Below, one piece after another: positions 16,968-25,942 of a DNA stretch of 64,000 nt. Under the pieces are notes generated by a model that saw only the letters and a program-made list of their open reading frames with translations, did not search any database and was not told the origin of the DNA. Location of the stretch: contig NZ_CP065546.1 of assembly GCF_015999545.1 (NCBI RefSeq), forward strand, positions 4,000,001 through 4,064,000. The letters run 5' to 3'. The position numbers were made by a program, and so were the translations under genes. The stretch is from Lysinibacillus sp. JNUCC-52 (lineage in GTDB: Bacteria; Bacillota; Bacilli; Bacillales_A; Planococcaceae). Each line of letters starts with the position of its first letter. Within the stretch, counting starts at the first letter, position 1.

Positions 16968-19334
16968 GTGATCGCAAACCGCGCATTAAAAACACTAGAA
17001 TATGATAAAGTACGTCAACAAGTGGCTACATACTGTACTTCATCAATTGGCAAATCAGCCATTGATGAGCTTGTACCACAAACAGACTATGAAAAAGTAG
17101 TTCAGTTACTAGAAGAAATGGATGAAGGGCTATCCATTTTACGTGTAAAAGGTAATGTCCCAATGGGTGGTATTTTCGATGTTCGACCTGCTGCAAGACG
17201 TGCACAAATCGGCGGGATGCTTTCAGCGATGGAATTAATGGAAGTATCAAGTACGATTCGAGCTAGCCGTATTTTGCGCAATTTCCTAGAGGACTTAGAG
17301 TCAGAGGAAATCATTGAAATTCCTCATTTCATTGCTAAAAAGGAAATGATGCCCGTATTAACAGGATTACAGCATGAAATTAATAACTGTATTGACGATA
17401 ATGGTGCTGTTTTAGATTCAGCAAGTCCAACATTGCGTTCTATTCGTCAATCTTTGCGTGCTGAAGAGGCTAAAGTGCGTTCGAGACTAGAAAGTCTAAC
17501 TCGTGGTAGCAATGCATCAAAAATGCTGTCAGATGCCATTGTTACGATTCGAAACGACCGTTATGTAATTCCAGTTAAGCAAGAATATCGACATCATTAC
17601 GGTGGCATTGTGCACGATCAATCGTCATCTGGCCAAACGTTATTTATCGAACCAGATTCAGTTGTACAAGCAAATAATGAAATTCATCGACTTAAGATGA
17701 AAGAACAAACGGAAATTGATCGTATTTTACTTGCTTTAAGTGCGATGGTTGAGGAAGTTGCACCCGATTTATTTAACTTAGTGAAACTATTAGGTGAGAT
17801 TGATGTCATTTTAGCAAAAGGTAAATATGGCCAAGCCAATAAATGCACGATGCCAAAGATGAACAAGGACGGGTATATCCGACTTGTAAGAGCACGTCAT
17901 CCACTTTTACCTATTGAAACGGCAGTTGCTAATGATATCGAATTCGGTAGAGACATTACAGCAATTGTCATTACAGGGCCTAATACGGGTGGTAAGACTG
18001 TGACGTTAAAAACAGTTGGTCTTTGTACATTAATGGCGCAGGCAGGCTTACCAGTGCCCGCATTAGATGGTTCAGAGCTAGCGGTATTTGAGCAGCTTTT
18101 TGCTGATATCGGTGATGAACAATCAATTGAACAATCGCTTTCTACATTTTCATCTCATATGGTAAACATCGTCGACATTTTACAGCAATTCGATCACGAA
18201 TCATTGGTGTTATTTGATGAATTAGGTGCAGGAACAGACCCTCAAGAAGGTGCTGCCTTAGCTATTTCCATTTTGGATGAAGTGCATGGACGTGGTGCGC
18301 GTGTAATGGCAACAACGCACTATCCCGAATTAAAAGCATATGGCTACAATCGACCTGGCGTTGCCAATGCGAGTGTAGAATTTGATATCGAAACATTAAG
18401 TCCGACATATCGCCTACTTATTGGTGTACCAGGTCGTTCTAATGCATTTGAAATTTCTAGTCGTCTTGGCTTACCAGAGTCCATTATTGATCGTGCTAAA
18501 AGCTTCACAGGTACGGACCGTCATGAGGTGGAGTCTATGATTGCTTCCTTAGAAGAAACGAGACGCCAATCAGAGGATGATGCGGAGCGCTCCCATGATT
18601 TACTTTTAGAGTCTGAGGCACTGCGCAAAGAGCTACAAGATAAGCTGCAAGCATATGATGAGCGCAAAGAAGCACTCGATAAAAAAGCGAAAGAAAAAGC
18701 ACGTAAAATTGTGGAAGATGCAAAAAGAGAAGCAGAAACCATTATTACCGAGCTTCGTGAAATGCGCAAAAATGCCGATCAAGTAGTAAAAGAACATGAG
18801 TTAATTGAGGCGCGTAAACGTTTAGAAGAGGCGACACCCCTTGAGCATAACAAAGTATTGAAAAAAGCAGCGCAAGTGAAGGCGCGTGCGCAAAACTTGG
18901 TTGTAGGTGATGAGGTAAAGGTGTTAAGCTATGGACAACGAGGAACTTTACTTGAAAAAGTCTCTGATGCTGAATGGGTTGTCCAAATGGGCATTTTAAA
19001 AATGAAAATTGCCGATACAGATATAGAATACATTAAACCAGAGAAAGAGCCTGTTCAACGTGTTTCTGGTGTGAAAAATCGAGATAGCCATGTGAAATTA
19101 GAATTAGATTTACGTGGAGAGCGCTATGAGGATGCGATCATTCGCACTGAAAAATATATAGATGATGCGCTGCTTTCAAACTATGGTCGCGTGTCGATTA
19201 TTCACGGTGTTGGGACAGGAGCATTGCGTCAGGGCATACAAAGTTACCTGAAAAAACATAAACGGGTGAAGTCCTTCCGTTTTGGAGAAGCAGGCGAAGG
19301 TGGATTTGGCGTTACTGTTGTGGAATTGAAATAA
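16968..19334 (+). CDS. mutS2: MutS2 endonuclease/ATPase
   Basis: A 788-residue MutS paralogue, linked to ribosome rescue or to suppression of homologous recombination depending on species. The core and clamp region covers about 1-300, then the ATPase with Walker A GPNTGGKTVTLKT and Walker B LVLFDELGAGTDP. A long coiled coil (about 510-640) is followed by the C-terminal Smr nuclease domain starting LDLRGERYEDA, with HGVGTGALR. I place the start at GTG 16968: an in-frame GTG at 16959 overlaps the ribosome site GAGGAGGT. The neighbours polX and yshE match B. subtilis. Confidence 0.95.
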   Translation: MIANRALKTLEYDKVRQQVATYCTSSIGKSAIDELVPQTDYEKVVQLLEEMDEGLSILRVKGNVPMGGIFDVRPAARRAQIGGMLSAMELMEVSSTIRASRILRNFLEDLESEEIIEIPHFIAKKEMMPVLTGLQHEINNCIDDNGAVLDSASPTLRSIRQSLRAEEAKVRSRLESLTRGSNASKMLSDAIVTIRNDRYVIPVKQEYRHHYGGIVHDQSSSGQTLFIEPDSVVQANNEIHRLKMKEQTEIDRILLALSAMVEEVAPDLFNLVKLLGEIDVILAKGKYGQANKCTMPKMNKDGYIRLVRARHPLLPIETAVANDIEFGRDITAIVITGPNTGGKTVTLKTVGLCTLMAQAGLPVPALDGSELAVFEQLFADIGDEQSIEQSLSTFSSHMVNIVDILQQFDHESLVLFDELGAGTDPQEGAALAISILDEVHGRGARVMATTHYPELKAYGYNRPGVANASVEFDIETLSPTYRLLIGVPGRSNAFEISSRLGLPESIIDRAKSFTGTDRHEVESMIASLEETRRQSEDDAERSHDLLLESEALRKELQDKLQAYDERKEALDKKAKEKARKIVEDAKREAETIITELREMRKNADQVVKEHELIEARKRLEEATPLEHNKVLKKAAQVKARAQNLVVGDEVKVLSYGQRGTLLEKVSDAEWVVQMGILKMKIADTDIEYIKPEKEPVQRVSGVKNRDSHVKLELDLRGERYEDAIIRTEKYIDDALLSNYGRVSIIHGVGTGALRQGIQSYLKKHKRVKSFRFGEAGEGGFGVTVVELK

Positions 19335-19355
19335 GCTGTAAAGGGGACGGAGAAA

Positions 19356-19769
19356 ATGCTAAATTCTAGCTTTTGGCGATATCCAATTATCGAAACGGCA
19401 GGATATTTTAGTGTTGTTGTGTTATGTTTAGTCGTCTCGATGGCATTGTTCGAAGTCGTTACGAAATATAAAAACTGGGAAGAAATAAAAAATGGTAATG
19501 TAGCTGTGGCGCTTGCAACTGGCGGTAAAATATTAGGGATTTGCAATATTTTCCGTTATTCGATTGCACGTCATAGTACGCTGAGTGAAATGATTGGTTG
19601 GGGACTATTTGGCTTTACGTTACTCATCGTGGCGTATTTCTTATTTGAATTTATGACACCCCGTTTTAACGTGGATCAGGAAATTGCCAATGACAATCGC
19701 TCAGTAGGCTTTATTTCCTTTACGATTTCAGTCGGACTATCGTTCGTTATTGGGGCAAGTATTGCATAG
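19356..19769 (+). CDS. yshE: DUF350 family membrane protein (YshE)
   Basis: A 137-residue integral membrane protein with four hydrophobic segments, matching B. subtilis YshE by position and character. Family function is unknown. It starts 21 bases after mutS2 behind GGGGACGGAG and is followed 12 bases later by a 26-residue membrane peptide gene, so it sits in the mutS2 transcription unit. Confidence 0.8.
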   Translation: MLNSSFWRYPIIETAGYFSVVVLCLVVSMALFEVVTKYKNWEEIKNGNVAVALATGGKILGICNIFRYSIARHSTLSEMIGWGLFGFTLLIVAYFLFEFMTPRFNVDQEIANDNRSVGFISFTISVGLSFVIGASIA

Positions 19770-19781
19770 GAGTGTACTGAG

Positions 19782-19862
19782 ATGGAAAAATTAGCGAAAG
19801 TTCTAATCGTAGTCTGCATCGCATTTTTGGCAGTCGGTATTTACTATATGTTGACCGTATAA
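19782..19862 (+). CDS. 26-residue single-span membrane peptide
   Basis: A short reading frame encoding MEKLAKVLIVVCIAFLAVGI followed by YYMLTV. It has a lysine-containing start followed by one uninterrupted hydrophobic helix. The ATG follows ATAGGAGTG with a spacing of 8 bases, and the unit ends at a strong terminator 38 bases later. Ribosome site, position and composition support a real small protein. It could associate with the YshE membrane protein encoded just upstream; that is inference. Confidence 0.6.
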   Translation: MEKLAKVLIVVCIAFLAVGIYYMLTV

Positions 19863-19899
19863 TTTTATAATGTAGCCTCCATAATGTGAGGAAGTATCT

Positions 19900-19945
19900 A
19901 GCTTTAGAGAAACTTGAACTTTCAAGTTTTTCTAAAGCTTTTTTT
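19900..19945 (+). terminator. Terminator of the mutS2-yshE unit
   Basis: A 19-bp stem (19900-19918 with 19921-19939) has at most one mismatch and a seven-T tail. It closes the polX-mutS2-yshE group. Confidence 0.9.
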
Positions 19946-20072
19946 GTATAGAAAATCGTCAATCGCTAATAGAGGAAGTCTATTTTTTTTACAAGATGAT
20001 AGAAAAATTTTTATAAAATTATTTTTTAAATATAGGAATAGCAAGCGCATGAATTGAATAAAAAATGAAACA

Positions 20073-20088
20073 ATGAATGAGCATTCAT
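20073..20088. promoter_or_regulatory. Possible FadR half-site palindrome upstream of lcfA
   Basis: ATGAATGAGCATTCAT has the FadR half-sites ATGAATG and CATTCAT, but they are two bases apart rather than the usual spacing seen at 22002. It lies 98 bases before the -35 box of lcfA, so its function is uncertain. Confidence 0.4.
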
Positions 20089-20185
20089 AAGGAGAAGCGA
20101 CTAAAAACCCTTTATGTGGTAGTTATATAAATGTTGTTAAATGCATAATAATTAATCGAAAATACATTTATTTTCTATTTTGTGT

Positions 20186-20214
20186 TTGAAAGTACATTTC
20201 TTTTTCATTATAAT
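20186..20214 (+). promoter_or_regulatory. Candidate sigma-A promoter of lcfA
   Basis: TTGAAA (20186-20191) and a perfect TATAAT (20209-20214) are separated by 17 bases. The distance to the lcfA ATG at 20259 is about 40 bases. Confidence 0.65.
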
Positions 20215-20258
20215 TAAATTAAGAATTTACAAAGTTTGGGACAAAGGGGAGAGGACGT

Positions 20259-21950
20259 ATGACAGCAAAACCATGGCTAGCAAATTATCCTGAAGAAGTA
20301 CCACCGTCTTTAACGTTTGAGGAAATTCCTGTGCAAGAGTTTTTGACACGTGCCTATCAAAAGAAACCATCTAAAGTGGCCATTCATTTTATGGGTAAGG
20401 ATTTAACGTACACCGAGTTATATGAGTCCGCACTTAAGTTCGCGAACTATTTACAAGCACTTGGTGTAGAAAAGGGAGACCGTGTGGCAATTATGTTACC
20501 AAATACGCCACAAAGTGTAATCGCTTACTATGGGGCGATGTATGCTGGAGCGGTCGTAGTACAGACAAATCCACTTTACACTGAACGTGAATTGCAATAT
20601 CAATTGATGGATTCAGGTGCGAAGGTCATTTTAGTCATGGATATTTTATATCCGCGAGTGATGAAAATCATGAAAGAAACGGCTCTTGAAAATGTCATTG
20701 TAACCGCAATCAAAGACTACTTACCATTCCCAAAAAACTTAGTATATCCATTTATCCAAAAAAAGCAGTATGGCTTTAGTGTGAAAGTTGAGCATAGTGG
20801 ACAAAATCATTTATTTACAGAAATTATGAAATCCTCACCTGTAAAAATGATTGAAATGCCATTTGATTTTGAAGAAGATCTTGCATTACTTCAGTATACA
20901 GGCGGGACGACAGGGTATCCGAAAGGTGTTATGCTAACGCATAAAAACTTAATTGCCAATACGACAATGTGTGACGCTTGGATGTATAAATGTGTCCATG
21001 GTGAGGAAACGATAATGGGTGTGCTTCCATTTTTCCATGTTTATGGAATGACAACTGTCATGTTGCTTTCTGTTTTCACTCAAAATAGAATGGTATTATT
21101 ACCGAAGTTTGATGCTGAAACAGCTTTGAAAACGATTGATAAGCAAAAGCCAACGTTGTTTCCTGGTGCACCGACATTGTATATTGGTTTATTAAATCAT
21201 CCAGATATTGCGAAATATGATTTATCGTCTATTAAAGCATGTCTAAGTGGTTCGGCTTCGCTGCCTGTAGAAGTACAGGAGCAATTTGAGGCAGTAACAG
21301 GTGGGAAACTAGTAGAAGGTTACGGGTTAACCGAAACTTCTCCAGTAACGCACGCAACACCAATTTGGGGTAACCGTGTTATAGGTTCAGTAGGTTTACC
21401 GTGGCCGAATACTGATTCTGTCATATTACGTACAGGAGATACGGAACAGCTTGCCATAGGTGAAGTGGGCGAAATTGCTGTAAAAGGCCCGCAAGTTATG
21501 AAGGGCTATTGGAATCGTCCTGAAGATACGGCAGCAACGTTTGCAGATGGTTGGTTCTTAACGGGTGATTTAGGCTATATGGATGAAAAAGGTTACTTCT
21601 ATGTAGTTGACCGAAAGAAAGATTTAATTATAGCGGGTGGCTTTAATATTTATCCTCGTGAAGTCGAAGAAGTATTATATGAGCGTGAAGAAATTCAAGA
21701 ATGTGTAGTTGCAGGTATTCCTGATCCGTATCGAGGGGAAACAGTAAAAGCTTATATTGTTGTAAAAGAAGGATATTCGATTACGGAAGACGAATTAAAT
21801 AAATATTGCCGTCAACACTTAGCTGCTTTTAAAGTACCGCGCTATTATGAATTCCGTGACGAGTTACCAAAAACAGCAGTCGGAAAAATTTTACGCCGTA
21901 CTTTAGTAGAGGAAGAAAAAACAAAAATGGCGAATAAAGAAGCAAAATAA
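20259..21950 (+). CDS. lcfA: Long-chain fatty acid-CoA ligase
   Basis: A 563-residue acyl-adenylate-forming enzyme that activates long-chain fatty acids to acyl-CoA for beta-oxidation. The AMP-binding P-loop is LLQYTGGTTGYPKGVMLTHKN (near 209-229, first 20 shown in part), with later motifs GYGLTETSPV, GEIAVKGPQVMKGYW, DGWFLTGDLGYMDE and the C-terminal PKTAVGKILRR lysine. It begins the fad regulon of this locus: lcfA, fadR, fadB, etfB, etfA, in B. subtilis order. ATG 20259 follows AAAGGGGAGAGG. A hairpin with an embedded FadR-type site follows the stop. Confidence 0.93.
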   Translation: MTAKPWLANYPEEVPPSLTFEEIPVQEFLTRAYQKKPSKVAIHFMGKDLTYTELYESALKFANYLQALGVEKGDRVAIMLPNTPQSVIAYYGAMYAGAVVVQTNPLYTERELQYQLMDSGAKVILVMDILYPRVMKIMKETALENVIVTAIKDYLPFPKNLVYPFIQKKQYGFSVKVEHSGQNHLFTEIMKSSPVKMIEMPFDFEEDLALLQYTGGTTGYPKGVMLTHKNLIANTTMCDAWMYKCVHGEETIMGVLPFFHVYGMTTVMLLSVFTQNRMVLLPKFDAETALKTIDKQKPTLFPGAPTLYIGLLNHPDIAKYDLSSIKACLSGSASLPVEVQEQFEAVTGGKLVEGYGLTETSPVTHATPIWGNRVIGSVGLPWPNTDSVILRTGDTEQLAIGEVGEIAVKGPQVMKGYWNRPEDTAATFADGWFLTGDLGYMDEKGYFYVVDRKKDLIIAGGFNIYPREVEEVLYEREEIQECVVAGIPDPYRGETVKAYIVVKEGYSITEDELNKYCRQHLAAFKVPRYYEFRDELPKTAVGKILRRTLVEEEKTKMANKEAK

Positions 21951-21965
21951 CTACGTGGTAAAGTA

Positions 21966-21994
21966 TTGACAAGCGTGAATGTAAAATATAATAT
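21966..21994 (+). promoter_or_regulatory. Candidate promoter of fadR overlapping the hairpin
   Basis: A consensus TTGACA (21966-21971) pairs with TATAAT at 21987 (15-base spacing) or TAATAT at 21989 (17-base spacing). The predicted start near 22000 falls inside the 5' arm of the hairpin at 21990-22035 and immediately before the FadR-type site. Confidence 0.5.
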
Positions 21995-22035
21995 GAAAAT
22001 ATGAATGAATAACCATTCATATTTTCATATTTTTT
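21990..22035 (+). terminator. Perfect 18-bp hairpin terminator after lcfA
   Basis: Arms 21990-22007 and 22014-22031 are exact complements, separated by a six-base loop and followed by a T-run to 22035. The stem is AT-rich. The FadR-type operator forms its tip. Confidence 0.75.
22002..22019. promoter_or_regulatory. FadR operator
   Basis: TGAATGAATAACCATTCA matches the B. subtilis FadR (YsiA) consensus TGAATGAnTAnnCATTCA at almost every defined position. Placed just downstream of the candidate promoter, it would block transcription of fadR-fadB. Long-chain acyl-CoA is the known inducer for the family. Confidence 0.75.
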
Positions 22036-22218
22036 GTTTCTTGAAAACCACGCCATGTAAATCATGAAGAATCGGCTCAAAATTTTGTTTCGAAATTTCA
22101 GTGTTAAAAGAATTTCAAAGTGTCATATAAATAGGCAAATCATTCGCTTAACGATACGTCTAATATGTGACAAAAAATAATAAGGTGTGCGTATGTTTTT
22201 GTAGGTGGTGATTTAAAA

Positions 22219-22800
22219 ATGAAGCGAGATAAGCCGAAATATAAGCAAATTATTGATGCAGCTGTCTTCGTTATTGCAGAAAATGGTTATCACCAAGCGC
22301 AAGTATCGAAGATTGCTAAACAAGCTGGAGTAGCCGACGGAACAATCTATTTATATTTTAAAAATAAAGAAGATATATTAATTTCTGTCTTTAATGAAAA
22401 AATGGCTGTTTTTGTAGAGTCATTACAAGATATAATAGAAAATGGAAGTACGTCGAAAGACAAACTTTCACGAATGATTGAAAATCATTTTAGTGTTCTA
22501 GCTACAGATCGATCACTTGCGACCGTTACACAATTAGAACTTCGCCAATCAAATAAAGATTTACGACAGAAGATCAATGGTGTATTAAGAGATTATTTAC
22601 AATTACTTGATCAGATTCTAATTGAAGGTATGGTTTCAGGTGAGTTCAATCAAACGATGGATGTTCGCTTAGCGCGACAAATGGTATTTGGAACAATTGA
22701 CGAAACCATTACGTCTTGGGTTATGAATGACTATCGATATGATTTGATAGAACAAGTTCCGAAAGTTCAGGCATTGATTCTGAACGGCATTAAAGCATAA
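22219..22800 (+). CDS. fadR: Fatty acid degradation repressor FadR (TetR family)
   Basis: A 193-residue TetR-family repressor. The helix-turn-helix lies at about 20-50 ([21 protein letters not shown]), and the rest is a helical ligand domain ending in the [15 protein letters not shown] segment typical of YsiA. It is expected to repress the fad genes until bound by long-chain acyl-CoA. A matching operator lies at 22002. It starts at ATG 22219 behind GTAGGTGG, and fadB follows after 14 bases. Confidence 0.9.
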   Translation: MKRDKPKYKQIIDAAVFVIAENGYHQAQVSKIAKQAGVADGTIYLYFKNKEDILISVFNEKMAVFVESLQDIIENGSTSKDKLSRMIENHFSVLATDRSLATVTQLELRQSNKDLRQKINGVLRDYLQLLDQILIEGMVSGEFNQTMDVRLARQMVFGTIDETITSWVMNDYRYDLIEQVPKVQALILNGIKA

Positions 22801-22814
22801 AAGGATGTGGAGAA

Positions 22815-23588
22815 ATGGAATTTCTAAGTTGGAAAGTAGAAGATGGAGTTGCAATTATTACGATTGCACGTCCACCAGCAAACGCATTATCTCGCGGAAT
22901 CATTGCTGAAGTCAATGCTGTACTAGATGCTGTAGAAAACGATGACGCAGTACGTGTCCTTGTACTTCATGGTGAAGGCCGTTTCTTCTCAGCAGGTGCA
23001 GACATTAAGGAATTTACAGAAGTTAATTCAGGGGAAGAGTTTACGAAACTTGCAGGCAATGGTCAACAAGTCTTTGAACGTGTTGAGTCGTTCTCTAAGC
23101 CTGTCATCGCCGCAATTCATGGTGCTGCACTTGGCGGTGGTCTAGAGCTAGCTATGAGCTGTCATATGCGTTTTGTAACGGAATCTGCGAAATTAGGATT
23201 GCCTGAACTACAACTAGGACTTATTCCAGGATTCGGTGGCACACAACGTTTACCACGCTATGTAGGGGTAGCTAAAGCAGCAGAAATGTTGTTTACAAGC
23301 GATCCTATTTCAGGTACAGAAGCTGTGCAATGGGGACTAGCAAACCGTGCTTTTACAGATGAAGTATTATTGGAGGAAACACTAAAGGTAGCGAAAAAAA
23401 TTGCGAAGAAAAGCCCAATTGCATTAAAAGAAGCAATTCAAGCATTGCAATATGCGAAACATGCTTCATTTTATGAGGGTATTCAAGCAGAGGCTAAATC
23501 ATTTGGTACAGTATTTGTATCAGAAGATGCGAAAGAAGGAATTCAAGCATTTATTGAAAAACGCGAGCCTGTGTTTACTGGCAAATAG
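22815..23588 (+). CDS. fadB: Enoyl-CoA hydratase
   Basis: A 257-residue crotonase-fold enzyme that hydrates trans-2-enoyl-CoA in beta-oxidation. The oxyanion-hole segments SAGADIKEF and [15 protein letters not shown] are present, with the acidic catalytic residues in [18 protein letters not shown]. It sits 14 bases behind fadR and before etfBA, as in B. subtilis. Confidence 0.92.
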   Translation: MEFLSWKVEDGVAIITIARPPANALSRGIIAEVNAVLDAVENDDAVRVLVLHGEGRFFSAGADIKEFTEVNSGEEFTKLAGNGQQVFERVESFSKPVIAAIHGAALGGGLELAMSCHMRFVTESAKLGLPELQLGLIPGFGGTQRLPRYVGVAKAAEMLFTSDPISGTEAVQWGLANRAFTDEVLLEETLKVAKKIAKKSPIALKEAIQALQYAKHASFYEGIQAEAKSFGTVFVSEDAKEGIQAFIEKREPVFTGK

Positions 23589-23697
23589 TTTTCCATCAGT
23601 ATAGTTAACCACTTAAGGGGAGTTTATCTAGACTGAAAATATATAATATTTACAAGTTTACTTGGGAATTTAAAAAACGTTGCAGGGGGTATGAAAT

Positions 23698-24471
23698 ATG
23701 AATATTTTTGCATTAATTAAACGTACGTTTGATACAGAAGAAAAAATCGTAGTGTCGGGTGGTAAAATCCAAGAGGACGGCGCTGAATTCATTATTAATC
23801 CTTATGATGAGTATGCAATTGAAGAGGCAATCCAAGTTCGTGATGCAGCTGGTGGTAAAGTAACAGTTGTGACTATCGGTGGCGAGGATGCAGAAAAACA
23901 ATTGCGTACTGCGTTAGCAATGGGTGCAGATGAAGCGGTTCTTATTAATACTGAAGATGATCTAGATGAGTTAGATCAAAATGCAGCTGCTTATATTTTA
24001 GCTGAATACTTAAAAGATAAAGATGCTGATTTAATTTTAACAGGAAATGTGGCAATTGACGGTGGTTCTGGTCAAGTAGGTCCACGTGTTGCAGATTTAT
24101 TAGGCATCAACTACGTTACAACAATTACAAACCTTGAAATCGATGGCACAACTGCAAAAATCGTGCGCGATATCGAGGGTGATTCTGAAGTGATTGAAAC
24201 GTCTTTACCACTTTTAGTAACTGCTCAACAAGGTCTAAATGAGCCACGTTACCCATCATTACCAGGCATTATGAAAGCGAAGAAGAAACCGCTTGCAGAG
24301 CTGGAATTAGATGATTTAGATATCGATGAAGATGATGTTGAAGTAAAAGTAGAAACAGTCGACATTTACTTACCAGCTCAAAAAGCAGCAGGCCGTATTT
24401 TAGAAGGTGAGCTGTCTGATCAAGCAAAAGAGCTAGTCAACCTACTTCATTCAGAAGCGAAAGTTGTTTAA
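23698..24471 (+). CDS. etfB: Electron transfer flavoprotein beta subunit
   Basis: A 257-residue ETF small subunit that, with EtfA, takes electrons from acyl-CoA dehydrogenases. The family core is visible: NPYDEYAIEEA, the ALAMGADEAVLI region, and the recognition-loop area near GLNEPRYPSLPGIMKAKKKP. ATG 23698 has a GCAGGGGGT site. The 109-base gap behind fadB shows no operator. etfA follows after 46 bases. Confidence 0.94.
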   Translation: MNIFALIKRTFDTEEKIVVSGGKIQEDGAEFIINPYDEYAIEEAIQVRDAAGGKVTVVTIGGEDAEKQLRTALAMGADEAVLINTEDDLDELDQNAAAYILAEYLKDKDADLILTGNVAIDGGSGQVGPRVADLLGINYVTTITNLEIDGTTAKIVRDIEGDSEVIETSLPLLVTAQQGLNEPRYPSLPGIMKAKKKPLAELELDDLDIDEDDVEVKVETVDIYLPAQKAAGRILEGELSDQAKELVNLLHSEAKVV

Positions 24472-24517
24472 GTGTTAGCGCAAATCGAATCTTAAAGGGT
24501 AACGGAGGGAATATACT

Positions 24518-25495
24518 ATGTCAAAAAAAGTATTAGTATTAGGTGAAGTTCGTGAAGGAAGCTTACGTAATGTATCTTTCGAGGCAATTGCAGCAGCAAA
24601 ACAAATCGCTGATGGTGGCGAGGTTGTAGGCGTACTTTTAGGGGATGCGGTTGCAGGATTAACAGGTCCATTATTTGAGCATGGGGCAGATCGTGTTGTC
24701 ACTGTGGAACATCCACATTTAAAACAATATACATCAGATGGCTATGGACAAGCTTTATTAGCTGTTATCGAGCAAGAACAGCCAACGGGCATTGTATTCG
24801 GTCATACAGCAAATGGTAAAGATTTATCTCCTAAAATTGCGAGTAAATTACAAGCAGGCCTTGTTTCTGACGTAACGTCGATTGAAGGTGCTGGTGACGA
24901 TGTAGTATTCATTCGTCCAATCTACTCAGGTAAAGCTTTTGAGAAGGTAAAAGTAAAAGAGGGCATCGTGTTAGCTTCAATTCGTCCAAACAATATTGCA
25001 CCTTTAGAAAAAGCTGCGGGTAAATCAGGTGATGTTTCTTCTGTCACTGTTGATATTACAAACTTACGCTCAATTATTAAAGAGGTTGTACGTAAATCTT
25101 CAGAAGGTGTAGATCTTTCAGAAGCTAAAGTCGTTGTAGCTGGTGGTCGTGGTGTAAAATCAGAAGAAGGCTTTGAGCCATTAAAGGAATTAGCAGATTT
25201 ACTTGGCGGTGCAGTTGGTGCATCTCGTGGTGCATGTGATGCTGAGTACTGTGATTATTCTTTACAAATTGGTCAAACAGGGAAGGTTGTTACACCAGAC
25301 CTTTATATCGCAGCAGGTATTTCAGGTGCCATTCAACATTTAGCAGGTATGTCAAACTCTAAAGTAATTGTAGCAATCAATAAAGATCCTGAAGCAAATA
25401 TTTTCAAAGTAGCTGACTATGGTATTGTCGGCGATTTATTTGAAGTGATTCCGCTTCTAATCGAAGAATTTAAAGCATTAAAAGTAAACGCATAA
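24518..25495 (+). CDS. etfA: Electron transfer flavoprotein alpha subunit
   Basis: A 325-residue FAD-binding large subunit of ETF. The N-terminal domain (about 1-190) pairs with EtfB. The C-terminal FAD domain contains VVAGGRGVKSEEGF, GASRGACDAEYCDYSLQIGQTGKVV and the final SGAIQHLAGM and INKDPEANIFKVADYGIVGD. With lcfA and fadB it forms a fatty acid oxidation set. A terminator follows directly. Confidence 0.95.
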   Translation: MSKKVLVLGEVREGSLRNVSFEAIAAAKQIADGGEVVGVLLGDAVAGLTGPLFEHGADRVVTVEHPHLKQYTSDGYGQALLAVIEQEQPTGIVFGHTANGKDLSPKIASKLQAGLVSDVTSIEGAGDDVVFIRPIYSGKAFEKVKVKEGIVLASIRPNNIAPLEKAAGKSGDVSSVTVDITNLRSIIKEVVRKSSEGVDLSEAKVVVAGGRGVKSEEGFEPLKELADLLGGAVGASRGACDAEYCDYSLQIGQTGKVVTPDLYIAAGISGAIQHLAGMSNSKVIVAINKDPEANIFKVADYGIVGDLFEVIPLLIEEFKALKVNA

Positions 25496-25503
25496 TTAGT
25501 TGA

Positions 25504-25536
25504 AGCAGGAAGGATAAATCCTTCCTGCTTTTTTTA
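25504..25536 (+). terminator. Terminator of the fad-etf operon
   Basis: A perfect 11-bp stem AGCAGGAAGGA with its complement (25519-25529) and a seven-T tail. Confidence 0.92.
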
Positions 25537-25654
25537 TGGTTATATCTCGCGAGAAGTATAATGTGAAAATTATTGTAAAATAAAATATTGACATAACTAA
25601 CAAGAGACATTATAGTGGTGAATAATCATTAATTTTTCAATCATATTGTTTTGA

Positions 25655-25924
25655 AACGCAAAGATTAGGAGTAGTAAAAGCTCATTATTCGGTAAAGAGA
25701 GCTGCGGGGTGGTGCAACGCAGTCCAATAAGACTTTGAACTTGCCTAGGAGTGGTAAAATAAATAGAGTTATCAGATTATTCTATTTGTTTGACGATTAA
25801 CCTTCGTTATAAGGTTTTTAAGTTGGGTTCATAATGAACCAATTAGAGTGGTACCGCGGTAGCTTATGGCATATCGTCTCTTCTTTCATTTGATGATGAA
25901 GGAACAGACGATATGCCTTTTTTG
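25655..25924 (+). promoter_or_regulatory. T-box riboswitch upstream of the permease (leucine)
   Basis: The T-box sequence AGAGTGGTACCGCGG ends at 25859. By analogy with the pheS leader in this window (GAA-TTC-AGCC), the specifier loop GAA-CTT-GCC gives a CUU (Leu) codon at 25740-25742. A terminator follows at 25868-25924. Regulation by uncharged tRNA-Leu fits the YvbW-like permease downstream. The specifier assignment is by eye; TTG, also Leu, overlaps it. Confidence 0.88.
25868..25924 (+). terminator. T-box attenuator terminator of the permease gene
   Basis: Arms GGCATATCGTCT (25868) and AGACGATATGCC (25906-25917) pair perfectly with partial inner pairing, followed by a T-run. Confidence 0.85.
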
Positions 25925-25942
25925 ATTTTAGGAGGTAAGAAA

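Noticed and set aside
20073-20088. Canonical FadR operator upstream of lcfA
   Set aside because: Half-sites are present but spacing is four bases shorter than the consensus; recorded as a weak site only.
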